Both the position numbers and the translations under genes were made by a program. The notes under the pieces were generated by a model, which made no database searches, had not been told where the DNA came from, and saw only the letters and a list, made by a program, of their open reading frames with translations. Below, in pieces: positions 48,338 to 57,555 of a stretch of 64,000 bases of DNA. Positions within the stretch are counted from its first letter, which is position 1, and every line of letters begins with the position of its first letter. Origin of the DNA: Lachnospiraceae bacterium (GTDB taxonomy: Bacteria > Bacillota > Clostridia > Lachnospirales > Lachnospiraceae); NCBI GenBank assembly GCA_024687205.1, contig JAILES010000012.1, positions 1 through 64,000 of the forward strand. The letters are read 5' to 3'.

Positions 48338-50026
48338 ATGATATGTCAGAAGTGCGGCAATGAAATAGAGGATGGCAAGCTGATCTGCGAAAACTGCGGA
48401 ACGGATGTGCAGCTTATACCTTCTTTTGAGCCGGAGATCGAGAAAGAGATCCGGGATGCTCTCCCCAACCCTTATGTTGATGAAGAATATGAGGAAGGAT
48501 ATGAAGGAGAGTACGGCGAATATGAAGGTGATTATCCGGAATATGAGGGTGAATATCCGGAGTACGAAGGAGAATATCCGGAATATGAGGGCGAGTATCC
48601 GGAAGATGAAGGCGATTATGCCGATGAATACGCAGATGATTACGGGGATGAGTACAGCGAAGAGTATGAAGACCAGGGCTTTGATGAGGAGTACGACGGC
48701 GAACTGCTGGATGAGCTTGATGATTTTGAGGACGATGAGGGTGATGTATTAAGACAGATAGCCCTTGCGGTCAGACAGAGCCGCTTCAGACCCTTATATA
48801 TAGCGCTCTGCGCCATACTGATCATAGCTGTCATTGTTTCGGCCGTATATATCGCAAAGCTTGTGATCCATGACAATTCTGCCGAGTATCAGGCTCAGAT
48901 GGGCATGGAAGCTTATGATACGGGAAATTATGATGCGGCCATCACCTATATGGACAGGGCCCATACTTTAGATTCCAGTAATGCTGATATTACCTATAAA
49001 CTTGCGGAATGTTATCTGGCAGCCGGTCAGGATGAGAATGCTCTGGGTATGCTATGGGAACTTGGAACCACGCAGGCTTACCAGCTGATACTGGGATACT
49101 ATATCAAGAACGAGGATTTTGACCAGGCCAAGCTGATACTGGAAAACTGTGAAGACGAGAGCATAAAGATACAGTACCAGTCATATCTTGCCAATCCGCC
49201 GGCTTTCAGCGAACCGGAAGGAAGCTATACCGAAAAGGTGACGCTGAAGCTTTCATCAAATACCAACGGAACCATCTACTATACCATGGACGGTACGGAA
49301 CCCAACAAATACAGCAATGTCTATACCACACCGCTGTCGCTTGAACGCGGTGTTTATGAGATCAGAGCCGTTTTTGTCAATGAGTATGGTATGACCTCCG
49401 ATGAAGCATACGGTAAATATACCATAAATCTTAATGTGCCCGATATGCCTTATGTTATGCCGGCAGGAGGCATGTTTGTAAAGCCGGAGCTGATCAACGT
49501 AAAGGTTCCCGAGGACTGTACGGTCTACTATACTACCGACGGCAGCGAGCCCGATGCTTCTTCCCAGGAGTATACCGGTCCCATACCCATGCTGCTGGGA
49601 CCCACGGATATGATATTCGTGGCCATCAGTGAAGACGGCATTGCCGGACCCACCGCGGAGAGGGAGTATAACCTGAATATCGCTACCCTTGTGGATCTTA
49701 ACAGCATACCGCTTCTTATGGCTCAGTATAATATTACGACGGGCAAGACCATCGATCCCCAGGGACACGACAGCAAGAACAATACGATGCGTTATACCTA
49801 TACTATCAATTCCGCGATAACGCTGGGAGACGGGATATACTTTATAGTTACGGAAAATACCGTTGATAAAGAAGATGTATCCATGAAGACCGGTTCCTAT
49901 TATCTGGTGGATGTCTATACTTCTGCGATATTTAAAGCGGAGGTTAATGAGGATGACCAGTCGCTGTCACTGGGAGCCATGTTGCCGCCCGAGAGTTATA
50001 TGACACCCATGGAAATACTGCCATGA
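48338..50026 (+). CDS. zinc-ribbon + acidic Tyr/Glu repeat + TM + TPR-like + chitobiase C-terminal-like (CHB_HEX_C) domain protein
   Basis: MICQKCGNEIEDGKLICENCG; EYEGEYP repeats; TM LYIALCAILIIAVIVSAVYIA; two (G)TIYYTMDGTEPN / CTVYYTTDGSEPD modules. Confidence 0.85.
   Translation: MICQKCGNEIEDGKLICENCGTDVQLIPSFEPEIEKEIRDALPNPYVDEEYEEGYEGEYGEYEGDYPEYEGEYPEYEGEYPEYEGEYPEDEGDYADEYADDYGDEYSEEYEDQGFDEEYDGELLDELDDFEDDEGDVLRQIALAVRQSRFRPLYIALCAILIIAVIVSAVYIAKLVIHDNSAEYQAQMGMEAYDTGNYDAAITYMDRAHTLDSSNADITYKLAECYLAAGQDENALGMLWELGTTQAYQLILGYYIKNEDFDQAKLILENCEDESIKIQYQSYLANPPAFSEPEGSYTEKVTLKLSSNTNGTIYYTMDGTEPNKYSNVYTTPLSLERGVYEIRAVFVNEYGMTSDEAYGKYTINLNVPDMPYVMPAGGMFVKPELINVKVPEDCTVYYTTDGSEPDASSQEYTGPIPMLLGPTDMIFVAISEDGIAGPTAEREYNLNIATLVDLNSIPLLMAQYNITTGKTIDPQGHDSKNNTMRYTYTINSAITLGDGIYFIVTENTVDKEDVSMKTGSYYLVDVYTSAIFKAEVNEDDQSLSLGAMLPPESYMTPMEILP
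48518..48622 (+). repeat. in-frame 21-bp tandem repeat (about 5 units) encoding EYEG(D/E)YP
   Basis: GAATATGAAGGTGATTATCCG / GAATATGAGGGTGAATATCCG / GAGTACGAAGGAGAATATCCG / GAATATGAGGGCGAGTATCCG / GAAGATGAAGGCGATTATGCC. Confidence 0.85.
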
Positions 50027-50502
50027 TAAAGACAGATATAATCTGTGTCGGAAAGATAAAGGAAAAATATCTTGAAGATGCGATAAAAGAATATATGAAA
50101 AGGCTCGGAGCCTATACAAACACAGAGATCATCGAAGTAAAGGATGAGAAGACTCCGGATAATGCTTCTGAAAAAGAGATAAAAAAGATCCTTGAGACCG
50201 AAGGCGCCAGGATACGTAAGTACATGGATGACAAAGCACATATCTTTGCGATGGCCATAGAGGGAAAACAGCTGACTTCGGAGGCTTTTGCAAAACGTAT
50301 CGATGATATAGGGATGACGAGTTCAAAGATACAGTTTATAATCGGCGGTTCCCTCGGTATAGATGAGAGTATTAAGAAGGATGCGGATGAACTGCTGAGT
50401 TTTTCAAAGATGACTTTTCCGCACCAGCTGATGAGGGTGGTGCTGCTGGAGCAGATATACAGAGCACATAAGATAATTAAGGACGAGCCTTATCACAAAT
50501 AG
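50023..50502 (+). CDS. rlmH: 23S rRNA (pseudouridine1915-N3)-methyltransferase RlmH
   Basis: KIKEKYLEDAIKEYMKRLGAYTNTEIIEV, FIIGGSLGID, SFSKMTFPHQLMRVVLLEQIYRAHKI. Confidence 0.97.
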   Translation: MIKTDIICVGKIKEKYLEDAIKEYMKRLGAYTNTEIIEVKDEKTPDNASEKEIKKILETEGARIRKYMDDKAHIFAMAIEGKQLTSEAFAKRIDDIGMTSSKIQFIIGGSLGIDESIKKDADELLSFSKMTFPHQLMRVVLLEQIYRAHKIIKDEPYHK

Positions 50503-51863
50503 CGGAGTCCTTTGGGATAAAGGTTTTTGAGCCGGCTGCGGTCTATGCGTCCGCCGCCGAGTACATAGCCCTTATATATGACGGGAAGAAAGACCTTGTT
50601 CGGTATGCCGGACATATCAAGGGTACTGAGGTCCAGTTCGAGGCCTTTGATATATGAGAGAGCCATATCCGGGCGTTGGGAGATATCAAGCCGGTATCTG
50701 AAACTTCCGGCAGCTGCTTTAAAGAAATGGTGATGGGGGATAAGTCTTTTATTCGAGCCTGCCGCATCAATAACGGGTATTCCGGGCAGCGTAAAGCCGG
50801 ACAGAGCAAGAGCTGACGCAGCAGCAGGAATAAGACGGATATTGCCTTTAGGATCCTTGATACAGAGTTCATGATCAATGCAAAGGCTCTCATCCAGTTC
50901 GGATAACAACTGTCTGATGCCGTGATCGTTATGTGTGACTTTTACGCCTGAAGGGGAAGCTGCCTGTTCACCGCTCTTTCTGAGATAAGAAACAAACTGA
51001 CCCTCACCTTCATAAAGATGGGGATAAAAGGTATAACAGCCGTCAGCGGTACATAAGCCGCGGGAGGATATCATCTCCGGGGCTTCACTTAAGCTAAGGG
51101 GATGCCCGTTCAGCAGATATTCGACATTGGCTTCGTTCTCGGCTTCCTCGTAAGTGCAGGTACTGTAGATCAGAAGACCGCCGGGTTTGAGACAGGCTAC
51201 CGCATTATCCAGGATGTTACGCTGACGCAGGGCGCAGAGCTCGACATTTTCGGGGCTCCATTCGCCGATGCTTTCGGGATACTTGCGGAACATTCCCTCG
51301 CCTGAGCAGGGAGCATCGCAGAGGACAACGTCGAAATACGAAGGAAAACGGACAGCCAGTTCCTCAGGCTGCATACAGCTTACCAGCACGTTGGAGTAGC
51401 CCATTCGTTCCATATTCTGTATGAGTATGCGGTTACGCGAGCTCACGGGTTCGTTGGCGATAAGAAGGCCGGAAGCATCCTTAAGCTGCATTGCAAGCTG
51501 TGAGGATTTGCCGCCGGGAGCGGCGCAGAGATCAAGAACTTTTGCATCCGCCGGGAGTTTAAGGCTTCCCGCAGGCAGCATAGCCGAAGGATCCTGCGAA
51601 TAGATGGCACCGGCATGATGAAGAACCGAGCGGCCGATATGCTCGGAAGCCGTTAAGAAACAGGCTTCGAGACCATCGATCTTAACCGCCTTAAGTTCGC
51701 TGTCGGAGACGATAAGCGCTTCGCATTCAGCAGCTGAATTATAAAACCTGTTACAATGAAAAGCCTTTACGCCGGGGGCATCAAAGCTTTTTTCAAAAGC
51801 AGGATAGGCGTCTTGCAGACGTACTTTCATGTTATTGATAAATTGTTCCGGTAATGCAGTCAT
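50493..51863 (-). CDS. RsmB/NOP-family (RsmF-like) rRNA methyltransferase
   Basis: VLDLCAAPGGKSSQLAMQL, VVLCDAPCSGEGMFRK, LIYSTCTYEEAENE. Start set at MTALPEQF. Confidence 0.92.
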   Translation of the reverse strand: MTALPEQFINNMKVRLQDAYPAFEKSFDAPGVKAFHCNRFYNSAAECEALIVSDSELKAVKIDGLEACFLTASEHIGRSVLHHAGAIYSQDPSAMLPAGSLKLPADAKVLDLCAAPGGKSSQLAMQLKDASGLLIANEPVSSRNRILIQNMERMGYSNVLVSCMQPEELAVRFPSYFDVVLCDAPCSGEGMFRKYPESIGEWSPENVELCALRQRNILDNAVACLKPGGLLIYSTCTYEEAENEANVEYLLNGHPLSLSEAPEMISSRGLCTADGCYTFYPHLYEGEGQFVSYLRKSGEQAASPSGVKVTHNDHGIRQLLSELDESLCIDHELCIKDPKGNIRLIPAAASALALSGFTLPGIPVIDAAGSNKRLIPHHHFFKAAAGSFRYRLDISQRPDMALSYIKGLELDLSTLDMSGIPNKVFLPVIYKGYVLGGGRIDRSRLKNLYPKGLRYL

Positions 51864-51898
51864 GTGTGAGATTATATCAAATAAGGAGGTATTAGACA

Positions 51899-53206
51899 AT
51901 GGGATACCGTATGTATGATCTGATCGAAAAGAAGCGTGATGGCGGAGTGCTGAGCAGTCCGGAGATAAAGTGGATGATAGATGAGTATACGGCGGGTCGT
52001 ATACCGGATTACCAGATGTCGGCCATGACCATGGCCATATTCTTCAAGGGCCTGGATAAAGAAGAAACCCTGAATCTCACCATGGCCATGACTGAGAGCG
52101 GCGATACCGTTGATCTGAGCGGTATCAGCGGCATAAAAGTTGATAAGCATTCCACAGGCGGTGTTGGTGACAAGACCAGCATAGCTCTGGCGCCTCTGGT
52201 AGCGTCCGTCGGCGTGCATGTAGCAAAGATGAGCGGAAGAGGCCTCGGACATACGGGCGGAACCATTGATAAGCTTGAAAGTTTTCCGGGCTTTAATACA
52301 TCCATAACAATGGATGCTTTTCTTAAACAGGTAAATGACATAGGGATAGCCATAATGGGGCAGACCAAAGATCTGGTACCCGCGGATAAAAAACTCTATG
52401 CTCTCAGGGATGTCACAGCTACGGTTGACCAGCTGTCCCTGATAGCTTCATCGATAATGAGCAAGAAACTGGCCAGCGGTGCGGATGCCATAGTGCTTGA
52501 TGTTAAGTGCGGAAGCGGGGCTTTTATGAAAGATCTCGTATCTGCAAGAGCCCTTGCCGAAGAGATGACCGAGCTGGGAAGAGGCGCCGGAAGAAAGGTT
52601 ACGGCGTTCATAACGGATATGGACGAACCTCTTGGGCTGGCTGTAGGAAATGCTCTTGAGGTAAAAGAGGCAATAGATACGCTGAGAGGAAAAGGACCAG
52701 AAGATTTCACCGAACTTGTCATGTCACTGGGAGCCGCAATGGTACATTTTGCAGGTATCGCAGACAGCGAAGAAGAAGCACGCGTACTGCTTTCAAAGTC
52801 CATAGAGAACGGGGATGCCATAAACAAGCTTAAGGAATTCGTAAAAGCCCAGGGTGGGGATGAACGCGCTGTTGACGATATGGCATTGCTTCCTTCGGCA
52901 AAATATGAATATGAGCTTGCTGCGGATACGGACGGCTTTGTTGAGAGTATAGCATGTTCCGAAGTCGGTACCGCATCACTGCTGCTGGGAGGCGGAAGGC
53001 TCACAAAGGAAGATGAGATCGATCTGTCCACAGGCATAATCATGAAAAAGAAAAAGGGCATGCCGGTGAAAAAGGGTGAGGCCCTTGCGCTGATATATTA
53101 CAACGATGAAGAGAAGAAAGAGGCTGCAGCAGCAAGGCTTAAGGCAGCATTTAAAATAGGCAGAGTGAAACCCGAAACAAATGATATCATTTTGGGAAGG
53201 ATATAA
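51899..53206 (+). CDS. pdp: pyrimidine-nucleoside phosphorylase
   Basis: DLIEKKRDGGVLSSPEIKWMIDEYTAGRIPDYQMSA, DKHSTGGVGDKTSIALAPLVAS; AAGGAGG RBS. Confidence 0.97.
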   Translation: MGYRMYDLIEKKRDGGVLSSPEIKWMIDEYTAGRIPDYQMSAMTMAIFFKGLDKEETLNLTMAMTESGDTVDLSGISGIKVDKHSTGGVGDKTSIALAPLVASVGVHVAKMSGRGLGHTGGTIDKLESFPGFNTSITMDAFLKQVNDIGIAIMGQTKDLVPADKKLYALRDVTATVDQLSLIASSIMSKKLASGADAIVLDVKCGSGAFMKDLVSARALAEEMTELGRGAGRKVTAFITDMDEPLGLAVGNALEVKEAIDTLRGKGPEDFTELVMSLGAAMVHFAGIADSEEEARVLLSKSIENGDAINKLKEFVKAQGGDERAVDDMALLPSAKYEYELAADTDGFVESIACSEVGTASLLLGGGRLTKEDEIDLSTGIIMKKKKGMPVKKGEALALIYYNDEEKKEAAAARLKAAFKIGRVKPETNDIILGRI

Positions 53207-53210
53207 ATGA

Positions 53211-54191
53211 ATGGCAAATGACGAGATCATAAAGATCAGCATGGAACTGGATACTGATGCCGAGAAGTTTCTCTTTGGTGCTAATGACAAGTATCTGGAC
53301 AGGCTGGAAAAAGAACTTGAGATTGAGATAAGCGACCGTGACGGTTTTTTGTGGCTGTCGGGAAGCAAACGTAATGTTGAGAGAGCAAAGCGTCTGATAC
53401 GTGATCTGATAGAAGTGTCAAAAAACGAAGCTGTTCTTGAAGAACAGAAACTAAGTTACGGACTGGATCTGGCAAAGGCGGACAGACAGGATGTACTGCT
53501 GGATCTTGATAAAGAGAATATCTGCCGTACCATTAACGGTAAAAGCGTAAGACCCAAGACCGAAGGTCAGAAGAAATATACCGATGCAATAAGAAATAAC
53601 ATGATAGTATTCGGCAGCGGTCCGGCAGGTACGGGAAAGACTTATCTGGCTATGGCAATGGCCATCACGGCTTTCAGGGCTGAGGAAGTGAACCGTATCA
53701 TACTGACGAGACCGGCAATCGAAGCCGGGGAAAAGCTGGGCTTCCTTCCCGGCGACCTGCAAAGCAAGGTAGATCCTTATCTCAGACCGCTGTATGATGC
53801 GCTGTACCAGATAATGGGAGCAGAAGCATTCCAGAAGAATATGGAAAAGGGCCTGATCGAAGTAGCCCCCCTTGCTTATATGAGAGGACGTACTCTCGAT
53901 AATTCCTTTATAATTCTGGATGAAGCACAGAATACCACACCTGCCCAGATGAAGATGTTCCTGACCAGGATAGGCTTCGGTTCCAAAGCGGTCATAACCG
54001 GTGACCTGAGTCAGAAGGATCTGTCCCAGGGCGTTAAGAGCGGACTTGATGAAGCAATAAAAGTACTGCGGGGCGTAGAGGGGATTGCCTTCTGTACTCT
54101 TGATTCAAGGGATGTGGTAAGACACCCGCTGGTCATGAAGATAGTGCAGGCTTACGAGAAGTACGAGAAGAATCATCATAATAACAGGTAA
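53211..54191 (+). CDS. PhoH family protein (PhoH-like ATPase)
   Basis: FGSGPAGTGKTYLAMAMAI, LGFLPGDLQSKVDPYLRPLYDAL, FIILDEAQNTTPAQMKMFLTRIGFGSKAVITGDLSQ. Confidence 0.96.
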   Translation: MANDEIIKISMELDTDAEKFLFGANDKYLDRLEKELEIEISDRDGFLWLSGSKRNVERAKRLIRDLIEVSKNEAVLEEQKLSYGLDLAKADRQDVLLDLDKENICRTINGKSVRPKTEGQKKYTDAIRNNMIVFGSGPAGTGKTYLAMAMAITAFRAEEVNRIILTRPAIEAGEKLGFLPGDLQSKVDPYLRPLYDALYQIMGAEAFQKNMEKGLIEVAPLAYMRGRTLDNSFIILDEAQNTTPAQMKMFLTRIGFGSKAVITGDLSQKDLSQGVKSGLDEAIKVLRGVEGIAFCTLDSRDVVRHPLVMKIVQAYEKYEKNHHNNR

Positions 54192-54212
54192 AGTCAGAAG
54201 AGGAAAGCTTTA

Positions 54213-54713
54213 ATGGTATTGTACAGCGAATGCGAAGAGGATTTTCTTCCGGATTATGAAAAGACCGCCAAAGAGGTGATAGAGAAGGCAGTGGAAAAAC
54301 ACGGCGGCCTGAAAGATTACAGTGTTAATCTCTATATAGTCGACGATGAAACCATACGTGAGACAAACAGGGATACGAGAGGGATTGATTCCGTGACGGA
54401 TGTCCTGTCCTTTCCGAACCTGGAACTTTATGAGGGAGATCTGTCTCCTATAGACGATATGGACAGATCGGATATCAGCGATCCGGAAACAGGTGAGATA
54501 CTGCTGGGAGAGATAATGATCTGCAAAAACAGGGTATTTGAACAGGCGGAAGAATACGGACACAGTCCGCTGCGGGAATATGCCTTTCTTGTTACCCATT
54601 CCATTCTTCATCTTCTGGGCTATGACCATATGGAAGATGAGGAGAGGGAGCGGATGGAAAAGAAACAGAAAGAGATACTGGAAGAGCTTGGGATCACAAG
54701 AGAACGGAGCTGA
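54213..54713 (+). CDS. ybeY: endoribonuclease YbeY (rRNA maturation)
   Basis: REYAFLVTHSILHLLGYDHMEDEERERM contains HSxLHLxGYDH. Confidence 0.96.
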   Translation: MVLYSECEEDFLPDYEKTAKEVIEKAVEKHGGLKDYSVNLYIVDDETIRETNRDTRGIDSVTDVLSFPNLELYEGDLSPIDDMDRSDISDPETGEILLGEIMICKNRVFEQAEEYGHSPLREYAFLVTHSILHLLGYDHMEDEERERMEKKQKEILEELGITRERS

Positions 54714-54715
54714 AA

Positions 54716-56359
54716 GTGAAGAGAAGAAGAAAGAAAAAAAGACAGATAAACATCATACAGCTTGAAGATGATGTGATCAGACTGCTCAATATCTTTACGG
54801 TGTTGTGCATCATGCTTACCGGAGTGCTGGTCGTCAGAAGATGCGGGCTGGAAGGCAGTGCCTTCTATTTCGGAGCAATGATCATATATATACTTCTTTT
54901 GCTGATATATCCTATACCCTTATCGGAATCACTTTATGAAGCGGTAAGACGACGCAAGGAAACGGAAAATTTCAGGAATTCAAAAAGAATCTTTAACTTT
55001 GGTGTAGTCAGTACGGTGGCTTATGTACTGTTGGCTTTCATTGGCATTTTCTTTGCGGGAAGACTGATCAGCGAATACATGCTTGCGGGAAAGAGTAATA
55101 CACTGGTGCTGGGAATATTGTCCGCAAACCTGCTCTTTGATGCCGTCATTTTGCTGATAAGTGATTATGATGCAGCAATGAAAGACATGACTCACAGATC
55201 CATAGTGCTCTTCATCAGAAGTGCAGGCTCTTTTGTAATGGTACTTCTGTTTTCAAGATATTTTTATGAGAAAGGAAAGAGCGTTTCGAGATTCCTGGGC
55301 AATGAAGCTCCGGGACAGGCTTATCTTGCTTCCGGCGCAGCTCTGGGTATGCTGATTTCATCGATCATAGCTTTTGCCGCATGTTTTGTGCTTTATCTTT
55401 CGGTGAGGGAAAGCTTTGAAAAGATGATACGCTCCGACAAAAGCAGCAGGATCGAGGACGGATACATGCTGCTTGGCAATGTCTGGCCCTATGCTCTTTC
55501 GCTGCTCAGCTTTTTCATGTTTGATATCCTGATATGGCCCGTATACAGAGGTGCACTGGTAAAGAGCGGTCAGGATATGCTCTTCAGATATCATATGGGC
55601 ATATATCATGGCGTTGTAATGCTTTTGCTGCTCATACCTGCCGCGCTGGTCTACCTTTTTATCCAGCCCAAGATGGATGAACTGAAAAAAGCGATAAAGG
55701 GTGAGTATCTCCATGAAGTAAATACCGAATGCCGGCAGCTTACAAAGACTGCGATGCTGATTGGTTTTGCCTTTTGCGGTGTTTTCTTTGCGCTTGCTCC
55801 TGTGATCTGTGAAGGACTCTACGGCTGTGATTCCGTTCTGGCAGTAAGGGCACTGCGTTTCGGAGTGGTGATCCTGCCTTTCCTTATCTATTCACTGGTA
55901 AGCTCTCTTTATCTTGTGATGATAAAAAGATATATGACACTGATCATGCATACCATTATTTCCGCGGTACCTTCACTTATACTTGCTTTTGTCCTCTGTT
56001 CATCGGGAAAAGTACTGCTTATGGGAGCAATGGCTGCCTTTATGATATCCCAGGTATTGCTTGCTTTATTCAATCACATGCATCTGTATAAGTATATGAA
56101 ATTCCGTTTCAACTTAAGGGATTATCTTGTGGTGCCCCTTGCAGGTGCGCTGTTATCAATGGTGCTGAGTTTCCTGCTGAGACTGCTGTTCTCACTGTTC
56201 CTGCCGCCGCTGATATGTTTCGTGCCTGCGGCGTTCATCGGTCTGTTTGCGTACTTCATACTGATCTGCATAGGCGGAAGCGTTAATAAGTACAAGCTGA
56301 AAGCCATAACAGGAGGCAGGCTGCTATATAAGATCGCAAGGAAACTGAGGGTATTATGA
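54716..56359 (+). CDS. MATE/MVF-superfamily polytopic membrane protein, polysaccharide/lipid flippase-like
   Basis: GTG start; about 14 hydrophobic segments; layout and motifs resemble spore-cortex/MurJ-like flippases. Confidence 0.7.
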   Translation: MKRRRKKKRQINIIQLEDDVIRLLNIFTVLCIMLTGVLVVRRCGLEGSAFYFGAMIIYILLLLIYPIPLSESLYEAVRRRKETENFRNSKRIFNFGVVSTVAYVLLAFIGIFFAGRLISEYMLAGKSNTLVLGILSANLLFDAVILLISDYDAAMKDMTHRSIVLFIRSAGSFVMVLLFSRYFYEKGKSVSRFLGNEAPGQAYLASGAALGMLISSIIAFAACFVLYLSVRESFEKMIRSDKSSRIEDGYMLLGNVWPYALSLLSFFMFDILIWPVYRGALVKSGQDMLFRYHMGIYHGVVMLLLLIPAALVYLFIQPKMDELKKAIKGEYLHEVNTECRQLTKTAMLIGFAFCGVFFALAPVICEGLYGCDSVLAVRALRFGVVILPFLIYSLVSSLYLVMIKRYMTLIMHTIISAVPSLILAFVLCSSGKVLLMGAMAAFMISQVLLALFNHMHLYKYMKFRFNLRDYLVVPLAGALLSMVLSFLLRLLFSLFLPPLICFVPAAFIGLFAYFILICIGGSVNKYKLKAITGGRLLYKIARKLRVL

Positions 56360-57555
56360 ACAGTGATGTTGTGATAATCGGCGGCGGTATGGGCGGAATG
56401 TGTGCCGCTATCCTGCTTTCGGATGCCGGCAAAAAAGTTACGATACTTGAAAGGCAGGAACGTATAGGTAAGAAACTCCTGCTTACCGGAAGCGGAAAGT
56501 GCAATATAGGCAATGTTTCCATGGATGCCGCCCACTATCTCAGTGATGATAAGGATAAGATAGAAAAGTGTTTAGGAAGCTTCGGGAACAAAGAAGCCGG
56601 AGAATTCCTTAAGTATATCGGAATCAGACTGTGTGAAAAGAACGGCTTTCTTTATCCGGTGACCAGGCAGGCTTCCTCGGTGATGGATGCGCTGAGGTTC
56701 AAGCTTGAAGAGAATGCCGTAAATATTATATGCGGTTCAACTGTCAGCAATATAGAAGAAAAAAACGGCGGCTACATTATTTCCTGTGAAGACGGAAAAA
56801 GCTATGAAGGAAAAAACTGTATCTGTGCCTGCGGAGGCAGGGCCGGTGTATATGCTGAGGATAAGATCAACGGATATGAGTTTCTTAAGAAAGCCGGACA
56901 TACGGTGGTTAAGACAGCTCCGGCACTGGTGCAGCTGGTACCCCAAGATGAGTTGAAAGCCATAGCCGGTATCAGATGCGATGCTAAGTTAAGTCTGTTC
57001 ATCAAGGGAGAAAAGACCGCGGAAGATACGGGAGAACTGCAGATAAGCGAGAAAATGTTCTCGGGCATACCGGTGTTCCAGCTGAGCCGTCATGTGAAAT
57101 TTGCAAAGGATGCGGCGCTTGGCATAGATTTCCTGCCTTTCGCAGATGAAGCTGACGTTAAAGAAAGATATGACAGGCTTTGTGACAGGGAACTTGAGAA
57201 GTTTTTCGCCGGCTGGCTTAACAAAAAACTGGCAATATTCCTGATAAAGAGAGCGGGACTGCGTCCCTCGTCCAAGGCTTCGGAGCTTGGCGCCTATGGG
57301 ATGGCACAGCTGGTAAGGGAATTCAAAAATGAGGAATTTCAGCTGGATTCCACAGGCGGATACAGAAATGCCCAGGTGAGCAGCGGAGGTATACCGCTTA
57401 AAGAAGTAAGCGATGACTTTGAGAGCAGACTGATGCCGGGGTTTTTTATCATAGGTGAGATGCTTAACGTATGCGGAGAATGCGGAGGTTATAACCTTCA
57501 CTTTGCAATGGCTTCAGCAAAGGCTGCAGCGGAGAGGATACTGTGTACAGAATAG
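56356..57555 (+). CDS. NAD(P)/FAD-dependent oxidoreductase, HI0933/BaiN-like
   Basis: VVIIGGGMGGMCAAILLSDAGKKVTILERQERIGKKLLLTGSGKCN. Confidence 0.92.
   Translation: MNSDVVIIGGGMGGMCAAILLSDAGKKVTILERQERIGKKLLLTGSGKCNIGNVSMDAAHYLSDDKDKIEKCLGSFGNKEAGEFLKYIGIRLCEKNGFLYPVTRQASSVMDALRFKLEENAVNIICGSTVSNIEEKNGGYIISCEDGKSYEGKNCICACGGRAGVYAEDKINGYEFLKKAGHTVVKTAPALVQLVPQDELKAIAGIRCDAKLSLFIKGEKTAEDTGELQISEKMFSGIPVFQLSRHVKFAKDAALGIDFLPFADEADVKERYDRLCDRELEKFFAGWLNKKLAIFLIKRAGLRPSSKASELGAYGMAQLVREFKNEEFQLDSTGGYRNAQVSSGGIPLKEVSDDFESRLMPGFFIIGEMLNVCGECGGYNLHFAMASAKAAAERILCTE

Noticed and set aside
48405-48752. +1-frame 115-aa ORF over the EYEGEYP repeats
   Set aside because: Arises because the 21-bp repeat is open in several frames; Met/Lys/Arg-rich artefact.
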